Origin: an uncultured Bacteroides sp.
GTDB taxonomy: Bacteria > Bacteroidota > Bacteroidia > Bacteroidales > Bacteroidaceae
DNA: 41,632 nt
Direction: 5' to 3'
Assembly: GCA_949288585.1 (NCBI GenBank)
Contig: CASEKR010000050.1
Span: 1-41,632, forward strand
A program made the position numbers and the translations under genes. Numbering within the stretch: the stretch's first letter is position 1; each line of letters starts with the position of its first letter. Below, in pieces: positions 17,191-25,943 of the stretch. The notes beneath the pieces are model-generated. The model made no database searches, was not told the origin of the DNA, and saw nothing but the letters and a program-made list of their open reading frames with translations.

Positions 17191-18288
17191 TCATTCTCTC
17201 GTGGGTATCTCTTCACCCAACACATGCAAGTCTTCCACCCCCATGACTTCCGTCGAACACTCGCCCAGCCAGCCATTGCTTTGGTGGACGCCTGTATAAA
17301 TGCGGATGAAGTCCACGCTCGGCAAAGACACCTTCTGCCCGTTGCCGTCCACGGCCCAGTCGATGTCGATGGAAGCCTCCTCGCCCATGTTCGTCTCGTT
17401 GTCGGCATATCCGTAGCGGAACTTGTAGAGGATGTAATAATTGCCCAATCCGCTCTCGTCTACACCATTTTGCGGCAGGCGCGTGCCCCGGAACGTCAGT
17501 TCATCGCCTTCGACCCACTGCGGGAAGTAGGGCTGTCCGTGATAGGCATTCTTCTGCAGGTAGCCGGCATTTCCTTGGTTGTCCTCCCAACGGATGTATT
17601 GTTCCCTCTCTTCCTCCGTCGCAGGTTCGTGCTCCGGACGATGATACGTGATTTCATAGCCGGCGCAGAGGCTTACATCGTTGCCATACTCCCGGGCCAA
17701 TCCGTACCAAGGCTCCTGCGCAGGGGCTTCGTGGGCGCTCCCGGCAATCTCGTACCATTCGTCTTCGTCGGGCCGCCCGTTCTTGTTCCGGTCGTAGGCC
17801 ACGCATATAATGCCCGGCTCGCAACTGCCGCCTTCCGGCGCGCCCGTGTCGGGATTGGCCGCCGAATAAAAGGCATTACCCAGCACGCGGAAGTCGCGCA
17901 GCCCCGGCTTGTTCTCAATGGTATGGTCGAAACCCAGCGTGACATAGCCGCCGAATCCGCCCAACGAGACCAGCCCCCGGTTGTTGTTTCCGATAGCTTC
18001 CAGCACCTTGCGGTTCATGTCTTCCTGCGTGTCGCCCTCCTCATACTCGGGCATCGTGTTGGTGAACTGCCCTGCTGCCGGCAGGTAATCCAGCACCTGC
18101 GTGACGTAGGCCGTCGCCTCCCCGGGCTGGGGCAAAGGTTCTTCGGGCTGTCCCGTCCCGGGAGGGACATCGTCGTAACCCGGGACGTCCCCGCTACACG
18201 ATGCCATACCGGCAACCAAGAAGACAGCCCCGCACACGGCCCCCGTGCGGGCCGCTTTCCCAATAATTTTTTCCAATTTCAATTCCAT
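17191..18288 (-). CDS. Surface lipoprotein of the B12 operon (function unknown)
   Basis: A 365-residue lipoprotein with N-terminal signal and lipobox MASC (about Cys 32), then a Pro/Gly/Glu linker. A conserved stretch contains GYVTLGFDHTIENK and DRNKNGRPDEDEW, the latter a Dx[DN]xDG-like calcium-binding loop. I recognise this as a protein type often found in Bacteroidetes B12 loci, but I cannot assign a named family with certainty. A possibility is a B12-binding surface protein of the BtuH kind. It lies 18 bases after the propeller lipoprotein gene and 34 bases before the next. Confidence 0.75.
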   Translation of the reverse strand: MELKLEKIIGKAARTGAVCGAVFLVAGMASCSGDVPGYDDVPPGTGQPEEPLPQPGEATAYVTQVLDYLPAAGQFTNTMPEYEEGDTQEDMNRKVLEAIGNNNRGLVSLGGFGGYVTLGFDHTIENKPGLRDFRVLGNAFYSAANPDTGAPEGGSCEPGIICVAYDRNKNGRPDEDEWYEIAGSAHEAPAQEPWYGLAREYGNDVSLCAGYEITYHRPEHEPATEEEREQYIRWEDNQGNAGYLQKNAYHGQPYFPQWVEGDELTFRGTRLPQNGVDESGLGNYYILYKFRYGYADNETNMGEEASIDIDWAVDGNGQKVSLPSVDFIRIYTGVHQSNGWLGECSTEVMGVEDLHVLGEEIPTRE

Positions 18289-18306
18289 TTTATTCCTATT
18301 ATGTTG

Positions 18307-19449
18307 TTACTGAAAATCTTCGGTTGTAAAAGCCAGGTGCGCCGGAATGTCCCCCGTCGTCACCTGCCACTCCAGGCGCCCGTCGGGGCTGAAGCAATAA
18401 AGCGTCCCGGGCGTCACATAATCCTTGGCGTCGCATATCAGGATTTCCTTCGTCTCGGGATGGACAGCCAGGCCGTAAGGAACCTGTATCTGGTTGTCTG
18501 TCCCGTCCGTAATGAAATTGCGCGACACCACTTCGCCGCGCGCCACGTCATAGAGGGCATAGGTCACTTCGTTGCGGCCTGTCACATAGCTCCATTCCAC
18601 ACTGGTCATGTAGAGCGAATCGCCCACGAGGCACATCTCGCTGGCCGCCACGCCCAGGCTGCCGGTCACCTGGCCGGTCTTGCTGTCAATGACGTACACA
18701 TCCGCCCCCACGTCGTAGTAGTCGCCGCGCGAAGAAACGTAGATGCGCCCGTAGCGGTCGCGCTCCATCCGGTGCAGGTTGATGGCCACGTCTATGGTAT
18801 CGACCACCCGGAATGACTCGAGGTCAACGACGGACACCGTCGTGTCATAGTCCGGATAACGGTAGCCGCCGGAGTTGGCCACGTACAGCTTGCCGCCAAC
18901 GACCACCATCTCTTCCGGCTGATAGCCCACCACCACCTCGCGGGTCACTTGCAGGCTGGCCGTGTCCACCTCCACCACCTTGCCCGGACGGGCTTCGGGG
19001 TCAATCTGCACCGGGCCGGCATAAGAACTGACGTATGCCTTGTCCCCGCTGAACACGATGTAGCGGCCATTCAGGATGTCGACACTCCCTATATGCCTGG
19101 CCGTGTGCACGTCCATCACCTCGACATAATGCGAACAGTTGATGACGGCATATAGCCTGCCGCCATAGACGGCCAAGTCGTTGCCCACGTCGCCCAACTC
19201 TTTCACCACGTCGGGGTTGCGCGCCGGATAGAGGTTGCGCAGGTAGATACCCGTCTCATAACTGAAGAAGTCCAAGGTGGCTTTGTTGCTTCCCATGTTC
19301 CCCTCGTTCAACAGGAAGAAGCCCTTCACCCGGCCTGCCTCCTGCCCCGGCGCGACGCCTTCTTCCGATTCGTGCACAAAAGGGATGTCTCCCCGGCACC
19401 CCGCCACCGCCAGCAGCAAGAAACAGAGCAGGAAGCAGAAGGAAGGCAT
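18307..19449 (-). CDS. BtuG-like beta-propeller surface lipoprotein
   Basis: A 380-residue lipoprotein directly after the btuB-like gene. The start at 19449 gives MPSFCFLLCFLLLAVAGC, a clean lipoprotein signal (Cys 18). An ATG at 19617 would add 56 charged residues before the signal and is considered less likely, although it lies only 20 bases after the btuB stop. The mature part has seven to eight repeats of the YncE/propeller type (for example VYGGRLYAVINCSH, VVGGKLYVANSGG, VVDLESFRVV). In B. thetaiotaomicron the lipoprotein next to BtuB, BtuG, is a propeller that binds B12 very tightly and caps the receptor. Position and fold make this the BtuG candidate. Confidence 0.82.
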   Translation of the reverse strand: MPSFCFLLCFLLLAVAGCRGDIPFVHESEEGVAPGQEAGRVKGFFLLNEGNMGSNKATLDFFSYETGIYLRNLYPARNPDVVKELGDVGNDLAVYGGRLYAVINCSHYVEVMDVHTARHIGSVDILNGRYIVFSGDKAYVSSYAGPVQIDPEARPGKVVEVDTASLQVTREVVVGYQPEEMVVVGGKLYVANSGGYRYPDYDTTVSVVDLESFRVVDTIDVAINLHRMERDRYGRIYVSSRGDYYDVGADVYVIDSKTGQVTGSLGVAASEMCLVGDSLYMTSVEWSYVTGRNEVTYALYDVARGEVVSRNFITDGTDNQIQVPYGLAVHPETKEILICDAKDYVTPGTLYCFSPDGRLEWQVTTGDIPAHLAFTTEDFQ

Positions 19450-19492
19450 TCCCCTACCCCTCCGGGAAGAGTATTCTTCGTACTCCGCTCGT

Positions 19493-19535
19493 ACCTCGCT
19501 CTTACCTTGCTCTTGCCTATACACAAGAGCGAGGT
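19493..19535. other. Perfect 11-bp inverted repeat before the BtuG-like gene
   Basis: ACCTCGCTCTT (19493-19503) and AAGAGCGAGGT (19525-19535) are perfectly complementary, with a 21-base spacer holding another GAGCAAGG copy on the minus strand. It lies in the 188-base gap between btuB and the lipoprotein start. In mRNA it would form a stable hairpin between receptor and lipoprotein, and might set their relative expression. Confidence 0.5.
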
Positions 19536-19637
19536 GGCAACCAGGTAGCAGTTTTTCTACCTTTTTCCCCGCCGTTTCCCGGCCTTTTCTCCGATGATTG
19601 TTACTGTTTTCTTCCATTTCCGTATGATTGGATGTTA

Positions 19638-21650
19638 TTAAAAAGTATATTGCGCGATGAATTTGAAATTAATGCCCGGCATCGGATAGCAGATGACAAC
19701 TTCATATTGTTGGTTGAAGAAGTTGTTCACTTCCAGCGTCAGTTTCAGGTCTCCCCCGCCCCAACCCAGGGTGCGGGCCAGGGACAAATCGCTGGTGTAC
19801 CACGGCAAGAGGTAATTGGCAGGGATATTGGCCCGCGACGAATAGCGCTCGCCTGTATAGATGAAACTGTAATTCATCTCCCAATTCCGCCAGCCCAGGT
19901 TAAGCGCCGCCGAACCGCTGTGCCAGGGAATGTAAGGAATCTGCCCGCCGTAATACGCATCGGCCGGGTCGGTAAAGTCCTGCGCCTTCTGATAAGTATA
20001 GTTCAGCCGCCCCGACAGGAGGAGGTCTTTCCCCCACTGCCAGTCCGTCTGCACGGCCAGGTCGAGGCCACGGATTTCCACTTTCCCCAGGTTGACCATA
20101 GTCCAACGGAAGAAGTTGGAGGTGGGCATGGCTACAATCTTGTTCTCCACCTCGTTGTAATAGGCATCCGCCTGAAACTCCAGGCGGCGCAGCCACCGGC
20201 CGCTCCATTCCTTGGCATACGTCAAGCCCAGGTTGTACTGGTTGGTGTACTCGGGTTTCAAGTCGATGTTTCCGATAAAGGTATAGTAGAGGTCGTTCAG
20301 CGTCGGCATCCGGAAAATGCGTTTGCAGAAAGCCCGCAAGCTGAAACCGGCATCCGGGAAAGGCCGGAAAGACACCAAGGCCGTGGGCGTCCACTCCATC
20401 TGGTGTTCCGCAGCCCCGCCCCCGTCCCGCACGTGGTCTTGCACGAAAGTGCCCAACAAGCTGGCCTGCATCTCCAGCCGGGAGAGGCGGAAAGCCGTGG
20501 CAACCGCCAGCAGTTGCGTGTGCCTGCGGGGAAAGACGAAATCAGTCAGGTCGGCATCCAGCAGGTTGAACTGGTAGTCGGCGGAAAGCCCTACTTCCCA
20601 GGCTGGCAGGATGGAGTAACGGTTGGCCACGGAGACATACGCCTCGTGCTGGTAATAATGGTTGTTGACATACATCAGGGCCTCGTCACGCCCAGGGTCG
20701 GCCAGGTAGTGCAGGTAGTCGTAAGCATACTTGGCATTCAGCAACAGGCTGTATCTCCCTGCATACTCTTTCCGGAAAGAGCCTTGTGCAAAAACATTCG
20801 TATCCCATTGGCGGTCTTCATGGCTGAACTTGTTCTTGACCACCGCGCCCGGATAGCCCCGCTCCGAACGGTAAAGGTAGGCCTTGGCCCGCCAATGCCC
20901 GCCTTTCGACTGACCGAAAAGGCCTCCTTCCAACCGGAGGGCCTGCACGTCGCCATTGCGGCGGACCGCCGTCGTGTCATACCCATCGGCCACGCGGTAG
21001 GTGAACTTATACCGTCCGGTAGTGTACAGGTATTCCGCGCTTACCGACGAACTGAGATTCTCGCCCAGCTTCCTGTCCCACAAGACAGCAGGATTCACCA
21101 CCCCGAAAGAACCGGTCTTGAAAGTCGCTTTGGCCTTGTGTTTCTCGCCGGGGGCAAAACGGGGCGTGCGCGCCCGCAGGTAGATGCTGGCCGCCGAGGC
21201 ATAGTCTTTGGCCGGCTGGAAGACGGACCCCTTCTGCCCATTGTAGAGGGTCACAGCCTCCATGTTATCCAACGAGAAGCGTCCCAAATCGACTGTGCCG
21301 TTCTGCGCGTTCCCCAATTCTATGCCGTCATAGAACACCCCGACGTGGTTGGTGCCCATGCTACGGACATTCACGGTTTTCAGTCCGCCCACCCCGCCGT
21401 AATCCTTGATTTGGACACCCGAGAAATAGCGCACAGCATCGGCCACGCTATGCGCGCCCAACCGCTGCAAGCGTTCCCCCGATAGTTGTTGGACGGGAAT
21501 CACTTCTTTGGAAAGGACTCTTGCCGTCACCACCACTTCTACCAACTGCTGCAAACTGTCCAGCCTGTTTTGTGCGCACACAGGCATACTTCCCCCCGCA
21601 GGGAACCCGGCACAAAACATACAGAGAGCAGCCAAAAACTGCTTACCCAT
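19638..21650 (-). CDS. btuB: TonB-dependent vitamin B12 receptor (BtuB-like)
   Basis: A 670-residue outer-membrane receptor. Residues 1-26 form a Sec signal ending PVCAQ. A TonB-box-like region LVEVVVTARVL (36-46) and a plug domain (GERLQRLGAHSVADAVRYFSG, then VNVRSMGTNHVGVFYDGI) follow, and the remainder is a long barrel ending in the aromatic C-terminus QYTF. It has no CarboxypepD-like N-terminal extension, so it is of the BtuB rather than the SusC type. A cobalamin riboswitch 72 bases upstream identifies the substrate class. It is the first gene of a five-gene operon with four lipoproteins. Confidence 0.92.
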   Translation of the reverse strand: MGKQFLAALCMFCAGFPAGGSMPVCAQNRLDSLQQLVEVVVTARVLSKEVIPVQQLSGERLQRLGAHSVADAVRYFSGVQIKDYGGVGGLKTVNVRSMGTNHVGVFYDGIELGNAQNGTVDLGRFSLDNMEAVTLYNGQKGSVFQPAKDYASAASIYLRARTPRFAPGEKHKAKATFKTGSFGVVNPAVLWDRKLGENLSSSVSAEYLYTTGRYKFTYRVADGYDTTAVRRNGDVQALRLEGGLFGQSKGGHWRAKAYLYRSERGYPGAVVKNKFSHEDRQWDTNVFAQGSFRKEYAGRYSLLLNAKYAYDYLHYLADPGRDEALMYVNNHYYQHEAYVSVANRYSILPAWEVGLSADYQFNLLDADLTDFVFPRRHTQLLAVATAFRLSRLEMQASLLGTFVQDHVRDGGGAAEHQMEWTPTALVSFRPFPDAGFSLRAFCKRIFRMPTLNDLYYTFIGNIDLKPEYTNQYNLGLTYAKEWSGRWLRRLEFQADAYYNEVENKIVAMPTSNFFRWTMVNLGKVEIRGLDLAVQTDWQWGKDLLLSGRLNYTYQKAQDFTDPADAYYGGQIPYIPWHSGSAALNLGWRNWEMNYSFIYTGERYSSRANIPANYLLPWYTSDLSLARTLGWGGGDLKLTLEVNNFFNQQYEVVICYPMPGINFKFIAQYTF

Positions 21651-21721
21651 GTTCTTTCTTTAATAAATTGAAAAACAAGTGTCACCTCCTCTATCCACGG
21701 AAAAGAAATGACTTAATGAAT

Positions 21722-21898
21722 GATGGCAGGTCTTCTGACTGACTCCCTTTCTGAAACCTTCCCGATGCAGGAGCGCATCAGTGGTACTGAGTATTCTTCA
21801 GAAAGTTTATGTAGAGTTTCACAGCAGCGGGACTGTCCGGGATTCTCACCCGGTTCCCTTTTAATCCCCTCCCCGAGTACGTGGGGAGCAGGAACCAA
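21722..21898 (-). ncRNA. Cobalamin (adenosylcobalamin-type) riboswitch
   Basis: On the minus strand the conserved core is present: GGGAACCGGGTGAGAATCCC, then ACAGTCCCGCTGCTGTGA, and the B12 box AGTCAGAAGACCTGCC near the 3' end (21725-21742). Order and spacing are those of the cobalamin aptamer. The roughly 70 bases before the btuB ATG form the expression platform. They hold GGAGGTG about 40 bases before the ATG; I cannot tell whether control is by translation or termination. Confidence 0.95.
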
Positions 21899-21906
21899 TT
21901 CGGCGG

Positions 21907-21914
21907 CAAAGATA
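21907..21914 (-). promoter_or_regulatory. -7 box of the riboswitch-btuB operon
   Basis: On the minus strand TATCTTTG, ending about 9 bases before the riboswitch aptamer, which places the transcription start at the aptamer 5' edge. No strong -33 element. Bases 21915-22030 hold no gene. Confidence 0.65.
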
Positions 21915-22033
21915 GGGCTTTTCCGTAATACAGGAAACATCTACGCGAAATTTTTATCAGCCGTTCCCGGCAGGCATCCAATCCCCCTACCAAGGAGGAA
22001 GAAAGATTTTTCTGCAAAAAAACCTCGCATTCC

Positions 22034-22064
22034 TTTGCCGGTTAAAAGATAATGCCTATCTTTG
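22034..22064 (+). promoter_or_regulatory. Bacteroides-type promoter of tRNA-His
   Basis: TTTG (22034-22037) and TATCTTTG (22057-22064) with a 19-base spacer, a full -33/-7 match, 27 bases before the tRNA. Confidence 0.8.
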
Positions 22065-22091
22065 CACCGCATTTGAGAAATGCACTAACAT

Positions 22092-22167
22092 GGTGGCTGT
22101 AGTTCAGTTGGTTAGAGCGTCAGATTGTGGTTCTGAATGTCGTGGGTTCGAGTCCCATCTGCCACCC
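22092..22167 (+). tRNA. tRNA-His (anticodon GTG)
   Basis: The sequence folds with D-arm AGTTCAGTTGGTTAGAGC, anticodon loop ATTGTGGT (GTG) and T-arm GTGGG-TTCGAGT-CCCAT. The extra 5' G(-1) typical of tRNA-His is encoded at 22092 and faces C73. One U-U mismatch lies at acceptor pair 6-67. No CCA is encoded. Confidence 0.95.
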
Positions 22168-22175
22168 AAGCGATT

Positions 22176-22220
22176 AATCGCCAAGCCTTTTCAAGAAAAA
22201 GGTTTGGCGATTTTCTTTTA
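22176..22220 (+). terminator. Terminator of tRNA-His
   Basis: AATCGCCAAGCCTTTT (22176-22191) pairs with AAAAGGTTTGGCGATT (22197-22212), 16 bp with one G-T pair, followed by TTTCTTTT. It may also serve the PPTase gene converging from the right. Confidence 0.85.
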
Positions 22221-22249
22221 TGCCTAAAGCTGAAACGGCAGGAAAAGCC

Positions 22250-22873
22250 TCACAGCACCGTCCATGTCAACACAAAGTCGGGATGCAATAGATAATGTAT
22301 CAGGAAAGAACGCCGCAACGCGGTCTTATACTCGCAGGCATGGAAAGAGCCTTGCGGGCAGGGCGTAAAAGGGAAAACCTGCAGGTGTTCTTTAAAATCC
22401 ACCTCCTCCGCGTCCATGCACTTGAACAGCACTTCCTTGGCCGACCAATGCAGCAGCAGGCTCCACGTGTCGTCGCCCTGATAGGGTTGCGGGTGCTCAT
22501 CGTCGCGCATGTATTTCGATGCCACTTTCCGCACACGCGGGCCGTATTGTTCAATGTCGATGCCTACGGGGACGGTGCCCAGAATGACGGCCACATAGCC
22601 TTTCGTATGCGAGATGCTGAGGTGGTAAGGCGAACCGGCCAAATAGGGCTTGCCTGAAGGCAGGTAGGAGATTCCTTTGTCTCCGGCAGTGAGAGCCCTC
22701 AGCAGGACGCGCACAGACAGCCATTCCTGCCGGCGATGGGAAGCAGAGAAACGCTCTTCCGCCTCTGCGACCAAGGAGGCGGGGAGCAAAGAGCAAAGTC
22801 CGTCATAGCTCTCATCCATTTTCCAGATGCCCCACTGGAAGGACGGCTCTTTATGTAGGAGGTACAATGACAT
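22250..22873 (-). CDS. 4'-phosphopantetheinyl transferase (Sfp-type)
   Basis: A 207-residue enzyme that transfers phosphopantetheine from CoA to a Ser of carrier proteins. The family motifs are PSGKPYL, LSISHTKGY, VGIDIEQYG (Mg-binding Asp and Glu) and WSAKEVLFKC (catalytic Glu and Lys). Length fits the Sfp/HetI group rather than the short AcpS. It is the last gene of the mutY-ssb-gldE unit, six bases after gldE. The target carrier protein cannot be told from here. Confidence 0.9.
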   Translation of the reverse strand: MSLYLLHKEPSFQWGIWKMDESYDGLCSLLPASLVAEAEERFSASHRRQEWLSVRVLLRALTAGDKGISYLPSGKPYLAGSPYHLSISHTKGYVAVILGTVPVGIDIEQYGPRVRKVASKYMRDDEHPQPYQGDDTWSLLLHWSAKEVLFKCMDAEEVDFKEHLQVFPFTPCPQGSFHACEYKTALRRSFLIHYLLHPDFVLTWTVL

Positions 22874-22879
22874 AAGACA

Positions 22880-24244
22880 TTACCCGGCAACGGAGTTTTC
22901 TTCTTGGGAGACACCGGCGGCATCATGCACGGTAAACTTCACTTTCAGTATGCGTCGGTTGTCTCTTTCCAGGACTTCAAATTCGTAGCAGCCATAAACA
23001 ATCTTTTCGTGCAAGGCGGGAAATTCCCCTTTCAACTCCAGCAGAAGCCCCGCTAAGGTGTCGGCGTCCCCGGCCACTTCGTCAAAGGCGTCTTCGTCCA
23101 CCTTGGTTATCTTGTAGAAATCTATCAACTGGGTCTTGGCTTCAAAAATCCAGGTATGTTCGTCCAGGCGGGTAAAGGTACGCTCTTCATCGTCGTATTC
23201 ATCATGTATTTCGCCTACGATTTCTTCGATGACATCTTCCATGGTCACGATGCCCGACGTCCCGCCATATTCGTCTACCACGATGGCGATGTGTATCTTG
23301 TTGGCTTGGAAGTCGCGCAATAGCTCATCTATCATCTTGGTCTCTGGCACGAAATAGGCCGGGCGGATCAGTTTTTGCCAGTTAAAGTCATCTCCACGGT
23401 TCAGATAAGGCAACAGGTCTTTGATGTACAGGATGCCTTTGATATTGTCCCTTGTCTCCGAATAGACCGGGATGCGCGAATAGACATTTTCGACCACGCA
23501 CTTCAGCACATCCTTGAAGGAGGTATGATATTCCAGGTCGACCACGTCCAAGCGGGAGGTCATGATTTCCTTGGCTGTTTCTTCGCCGAAACGGATGATG
23601 CCTTCCAGGATATGGCTTTCTTCCGACAGTTCGCTCTTGTCGGTCAACTCCAGCGCATGCGACAGTTCATCTACCGAGATGGGATGTGCTTTCTTGCACG
23701 CCAGTTTTTTATCCATCCAGGCCATGACACGCATCAGTATGGAAGAAAACGGATAGAAGACGGCGCGGCATGCATCGAGCCCGGATACAGCAAAGCGGCA
23801 GAACGACAGCGGCTTGCGGGTAGAGAACATTTTCGGAATGATTTCACCGAACAGCAAGATGAAGGCGGACAGGAAGAGCGTCAGCACGAAACCCTGCCAG
23901 AAAGCTGAAGGGAAATGGAAAACGTCGGCAAAGAAGGCATGGCAGAGGATGATGACGGAGACATTGGCCAGCGTATTGACTAAAAGAATGGTGGCCAGCA
24001 GGCGTTCTTTCTCTTCCAACAACCGGGAGATACGTATATCGGCGGCCTGCTTTTCCTCGGAGATAATAGCCAAGTCCGACGGCGCCAACGAGAAGAAGGC
24101 CTGTTCGGAAGCCGATATGAAGGCGGAAAACATCAGGAGAAGCACCGCGCAGACGGCGGCAGCGACAGCCAATTCGGAAGGGACGGTGACAGATACCTGA
24201 CTAAACCAATCTGCCACCGGGCATAAATAAGAGTCTGAGTCCAA
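22880..24244 (-). CDS. gldE: GldE-like CNNM/CorC-family membrane protein
   Basis: A 454-residue inner-membrane protein. The N-terminal DUF21/CNNM region (about 20-190) has four hydrophobic segments and the motif SAFISASEQAFFSL. A CBS pair (about 205-330: ETAKEIMTSRLDVVDLE and IVVDEYGGTSGIVTMEDVIEEIVGEI) and a C-terminal CorC_HlyC domain follow. In gliding Bacteroidetes GldE supports the type IX secretion/gliding machinery; in non-gliding members the role is unclear, and the family is also linked to divalent metal transport. Translation appears to start at TTG (24244), giving MDSDSYLCP, which matches the N-terminus remembered for GldE; no suitable ATG exists. Its gene order, after mutY and ssb, is conserved in the phylum. 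Confidence 0.88.
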   Translation of the reverse strand: MDSDSYLCPVADWFSQVSVTVPSELAVAAAVCAVLLLMFSAFISASEQAFFSLAPSDLAIISEEKQAADIRISRLLEEKERLLATILLVNTLANVSVIILCHAFFADVFHFPSAFWQGFVLTLFLSAFILLFGEIIPKMFSTRKPLSFCRFAVSGLDACRAVFYPFSSILMRVMAWMDKKLACKKAHPISVDELSHALELTDKSELSEESHILEGIIRFGEETAKEIMTSRLDVVDLEYHTSFKDVLKCVVENVYSRIPVYSETRDNIKGILYIKDLLPYLNRGDDFNWQKLIRPAYFVPETKMIDELLRDFQANKIHIAIVVDEYGGTSGIVTMEDVIEEIVGEIHDEYDDEERTFTRLDEHTWIFEAKTQLIDFYKITKVDEDAFDEVAGDADTLAGLLLELKGEFPALHEKIVYGCYEFEVLERDNRRILKVKFTVHDAAGVSQEENSVAG

Positions 24245-24267
24245 AGAAGTAGGTATTAGTTAAACAT

Positions 24268-24705
24268 TCAAAACGGTAAATCGTCCGCCACGCTCTCCTG
24301 CGAAGAAGCAGTATTTTGCGGGCGCACGGGTTGGGGCGCGACAGGGGCGGTTGCAGTTGGCTGCGCGGCGGCCTTGGGGGTAAGCATCTCCATGTTGTCG
24401 ACGAATATCTCGGTCACATAGCGTTTGGCCCCGGTCTGGTCGTCGTAGGAACGGGTGCGGATTTTGCCTTCGACGTAGAGTTTGTCGCCTTTGTGGACAT
24501 ACTTCTCGACGATTTCGCCCAGGCGGTTGCGGAAAATCAGGTTATGCCATTCTGTCCGGTCGGGCACTTGCGTGCCATTTTGCAGCGTATAACCTTTCTC
24601 GGTCGTTGCCAGCGAAAGCTGAGCCACACAATTGCCGCCTTCGTAGTAAGTCACTTTGGGGTCTTGTCCGGCATTTCCTAACAATATTACTTTGTTGATT
24701 CCCAT
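24268..24705 (-). CDS. ssb: Single-stranded DNA-binding protein Ssb
   Basis: A 145-residue protein with an OB fold (MGINKVILLGNAGQDP, EWHNLIFRNRLGEIVEKYVHKG, YVEGKIRTRSYDDQTGAKRY), a flexible Gln/Pro/Ala/Thr linker and the acidic C-terminal tip DDLPF that recruits partner proteins. The ATG at 24705 is used; a TTG seven codons earlier is unlikely. The protein binds ssDNA in replication, repair and recombination. The gene sits 36 bases after mutY and 23 bases before gldE. Confidence 0.96.
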   Translation of the reverse strand: MGINKVILLGNAGQDPKVTYYEGGNCVAQLSLATTEKGYTLQNGTQVPDRTEWHNLIFRNRLGEIVEKYVHKGDKLYVEGKIRTRSYDDQTGAKRYVTEIFVDNMEMLTPKAAAQPTATAPVAPQPVRPQNTASSQESVADDLPF

Positions 24706-24741
24706 ATCGTGCAAATTTGTGCCCAAAATTAGCGAGAATAT

Positions 24742-25821
24742 TTACACCGTGCAAGTATCGGAATCCTTTTTTAGGAGTTTTTCAAGAAAGGCATGCAGCA
24801 GCCGTGGCCAGGCATAGGCATCGAGCCGGGCCAGGGGCACGCGCAGGAAGCCTTCGAACGGGGCGGTGTCTGCCGGCAGGCATACTTCGTAGAAATGCAC
24901 GTGGAGGATGCGGTGGGACAAGACATGTTTCACCCCCCGCTGCAAGGGGCGCATCACCGCCCCGGGATGCCCGTCTAAAAATGCAGCCAGAAGAGGGGAG
25001 GCAAGAAAGCCGTCCACAGAAAAGTCTTTGTCTGTCTCCAGCAGAGGCAGTTCGAACAGGTTCTTCCAGATGTCGTCGCCCGTGCGCTTGCGTATCAGCG
25101 TGTCATTCCCCATACGCACGAAGAGGTAATTGAAGAAGCGGTCCGTCTGCTTGGTTTTATGCTGTTTGACGGGCAATTGCCCCACCCGCCCGGAGGCCAA
25201 GGCGGCGCAACTGTCGGCCAGGGGGCACAGGAGGCAGCCCGGCGACTGGGGTGTGCAGACCAAGGCGCCAAAGTCCATGATGGCCTGGTTGTAGTCGGCA
25301 GGACGGGCCGTGTCAAGCATTTCCCGGGCCAGGGCGGCAAACGTCTTCTTGCCCTCCGTGGAGTCTATGGGGGTATCGACGCCCAGATAGCGGGAAAGGA
25401 CGCGGTAGACATTGCCGTCGACCACGGCACAAGGCATGCCATACGCAAACGAACAGATGGCGGCCGCCGTATAGTCGCCCACGCCTTTCAGCGCACGCAC
25501 GGCCTCGTAAGTACGGGGAAAGACGCCGCCCATGCTGCGGGCGGCTGCGTGGAGGTTCCTGGCGCGCGAATAGTAGCCCAAGCCTTGCCAGTAGCGCATC
25601 ACTTCTTCTTCGTCGGCCTCGGCCAAGGAACGCACGTCGGGGAAGCGGCGCACGAAGCGGGCGTAGTAATCATGCCCCTGGGCCACGCGCGTTTGCTGGA
25701 GGATGATTTCAGACACCCAAATCAGGTAGGGGTCGCGCGTGCCGCGCCAAGGCAAAGAACGTTTATTGTCCTGGTACCACGCTAAGAGAGCACGGCTGAA
25801 TCTGTTTGAATCGTTTTTCAT
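24742..25821 (-). CDS. mutY: A/G-specific adenine DNA glycosylase MutY
   Basis: A 359-residue repair enzyme that removes A paired with 8-oxoG. The catalytic Glu is in SEIILQQTRV, the HhH in LKGVGDYTAAAI and the catalytic Asp in VVDGNVYRVLSR. The [4Fe-4S] Cys set is C-x6-C-x2-C-x5-C in CTPQSPGCLLCPLADSC. The C-terminal NUDIX-like domain that reads 8-oxoG is present (about 225-350). The ATG at 25821 gives the family N-terminus; earlier in-frame codons lie upstream of the promoter box. First gene of the four-gene unit. Confidence 0.96.
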   Translation of the reverse strand: MKNDSNRFSRALLAWYQDNKRSLPWRGTRDPYLIWVSEIILQQTRVAQGHDYYARFVRRFPDVRSLAEADEEEVMRYWQGLGYYSRARNLHAAARSMGGVFPRTYEAVRALKGVGDYTAAAICSFAYGMPCAVVDGNVYRVLSRYLGVDTPIDSTEGKKTFAALAREMLDTARPADYNQAIMDFGALVCTPQSPGCLLCPLADSCAALASGRVGQLPVKQHKTKQTDRFFNYLFVRMGNDTLIRKRTGDDIWKNLFELPLLETDKDFSVDGFLASPLLAAFLDGHPGAVMRPLQRGVKHVLSHRILHVHFYEVCLPADTAPFEGFLRVPLARLDAYAWPRLLHAFLEKLLKKDSDTCTV

Positions 25822-25853
25822 CTCGCACAAAAACATATTTCCGGAAAGCGGCG

Positions 25854-25861
25854 CAAAGATA
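25854..25861 (-). promoter_or_regulatory. -7 box of the mutY operon
   Basis: On the minus strand TATCTTTG, 32 bases before the mutY ATG. A TTG lies about 18-20 bases further upstream as a possible -33 element. Confidence 0.65.
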
Positions 25862-25943
25862 GGACTTTTGCCGGGGAACAAGGAGGATTCCGAAGGAAAA
25901 ACGCAAGAGAAGCCGTGGGAATATGGCCGGAAATGGCAAGAAA

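Noticed and set aside
17224-21485. Long plus-strand frames opposite the B12 operon (530 and 617 codons)
   Set aside because: Antisense to lipoprotein and receptor genes with clear signals and motifs.
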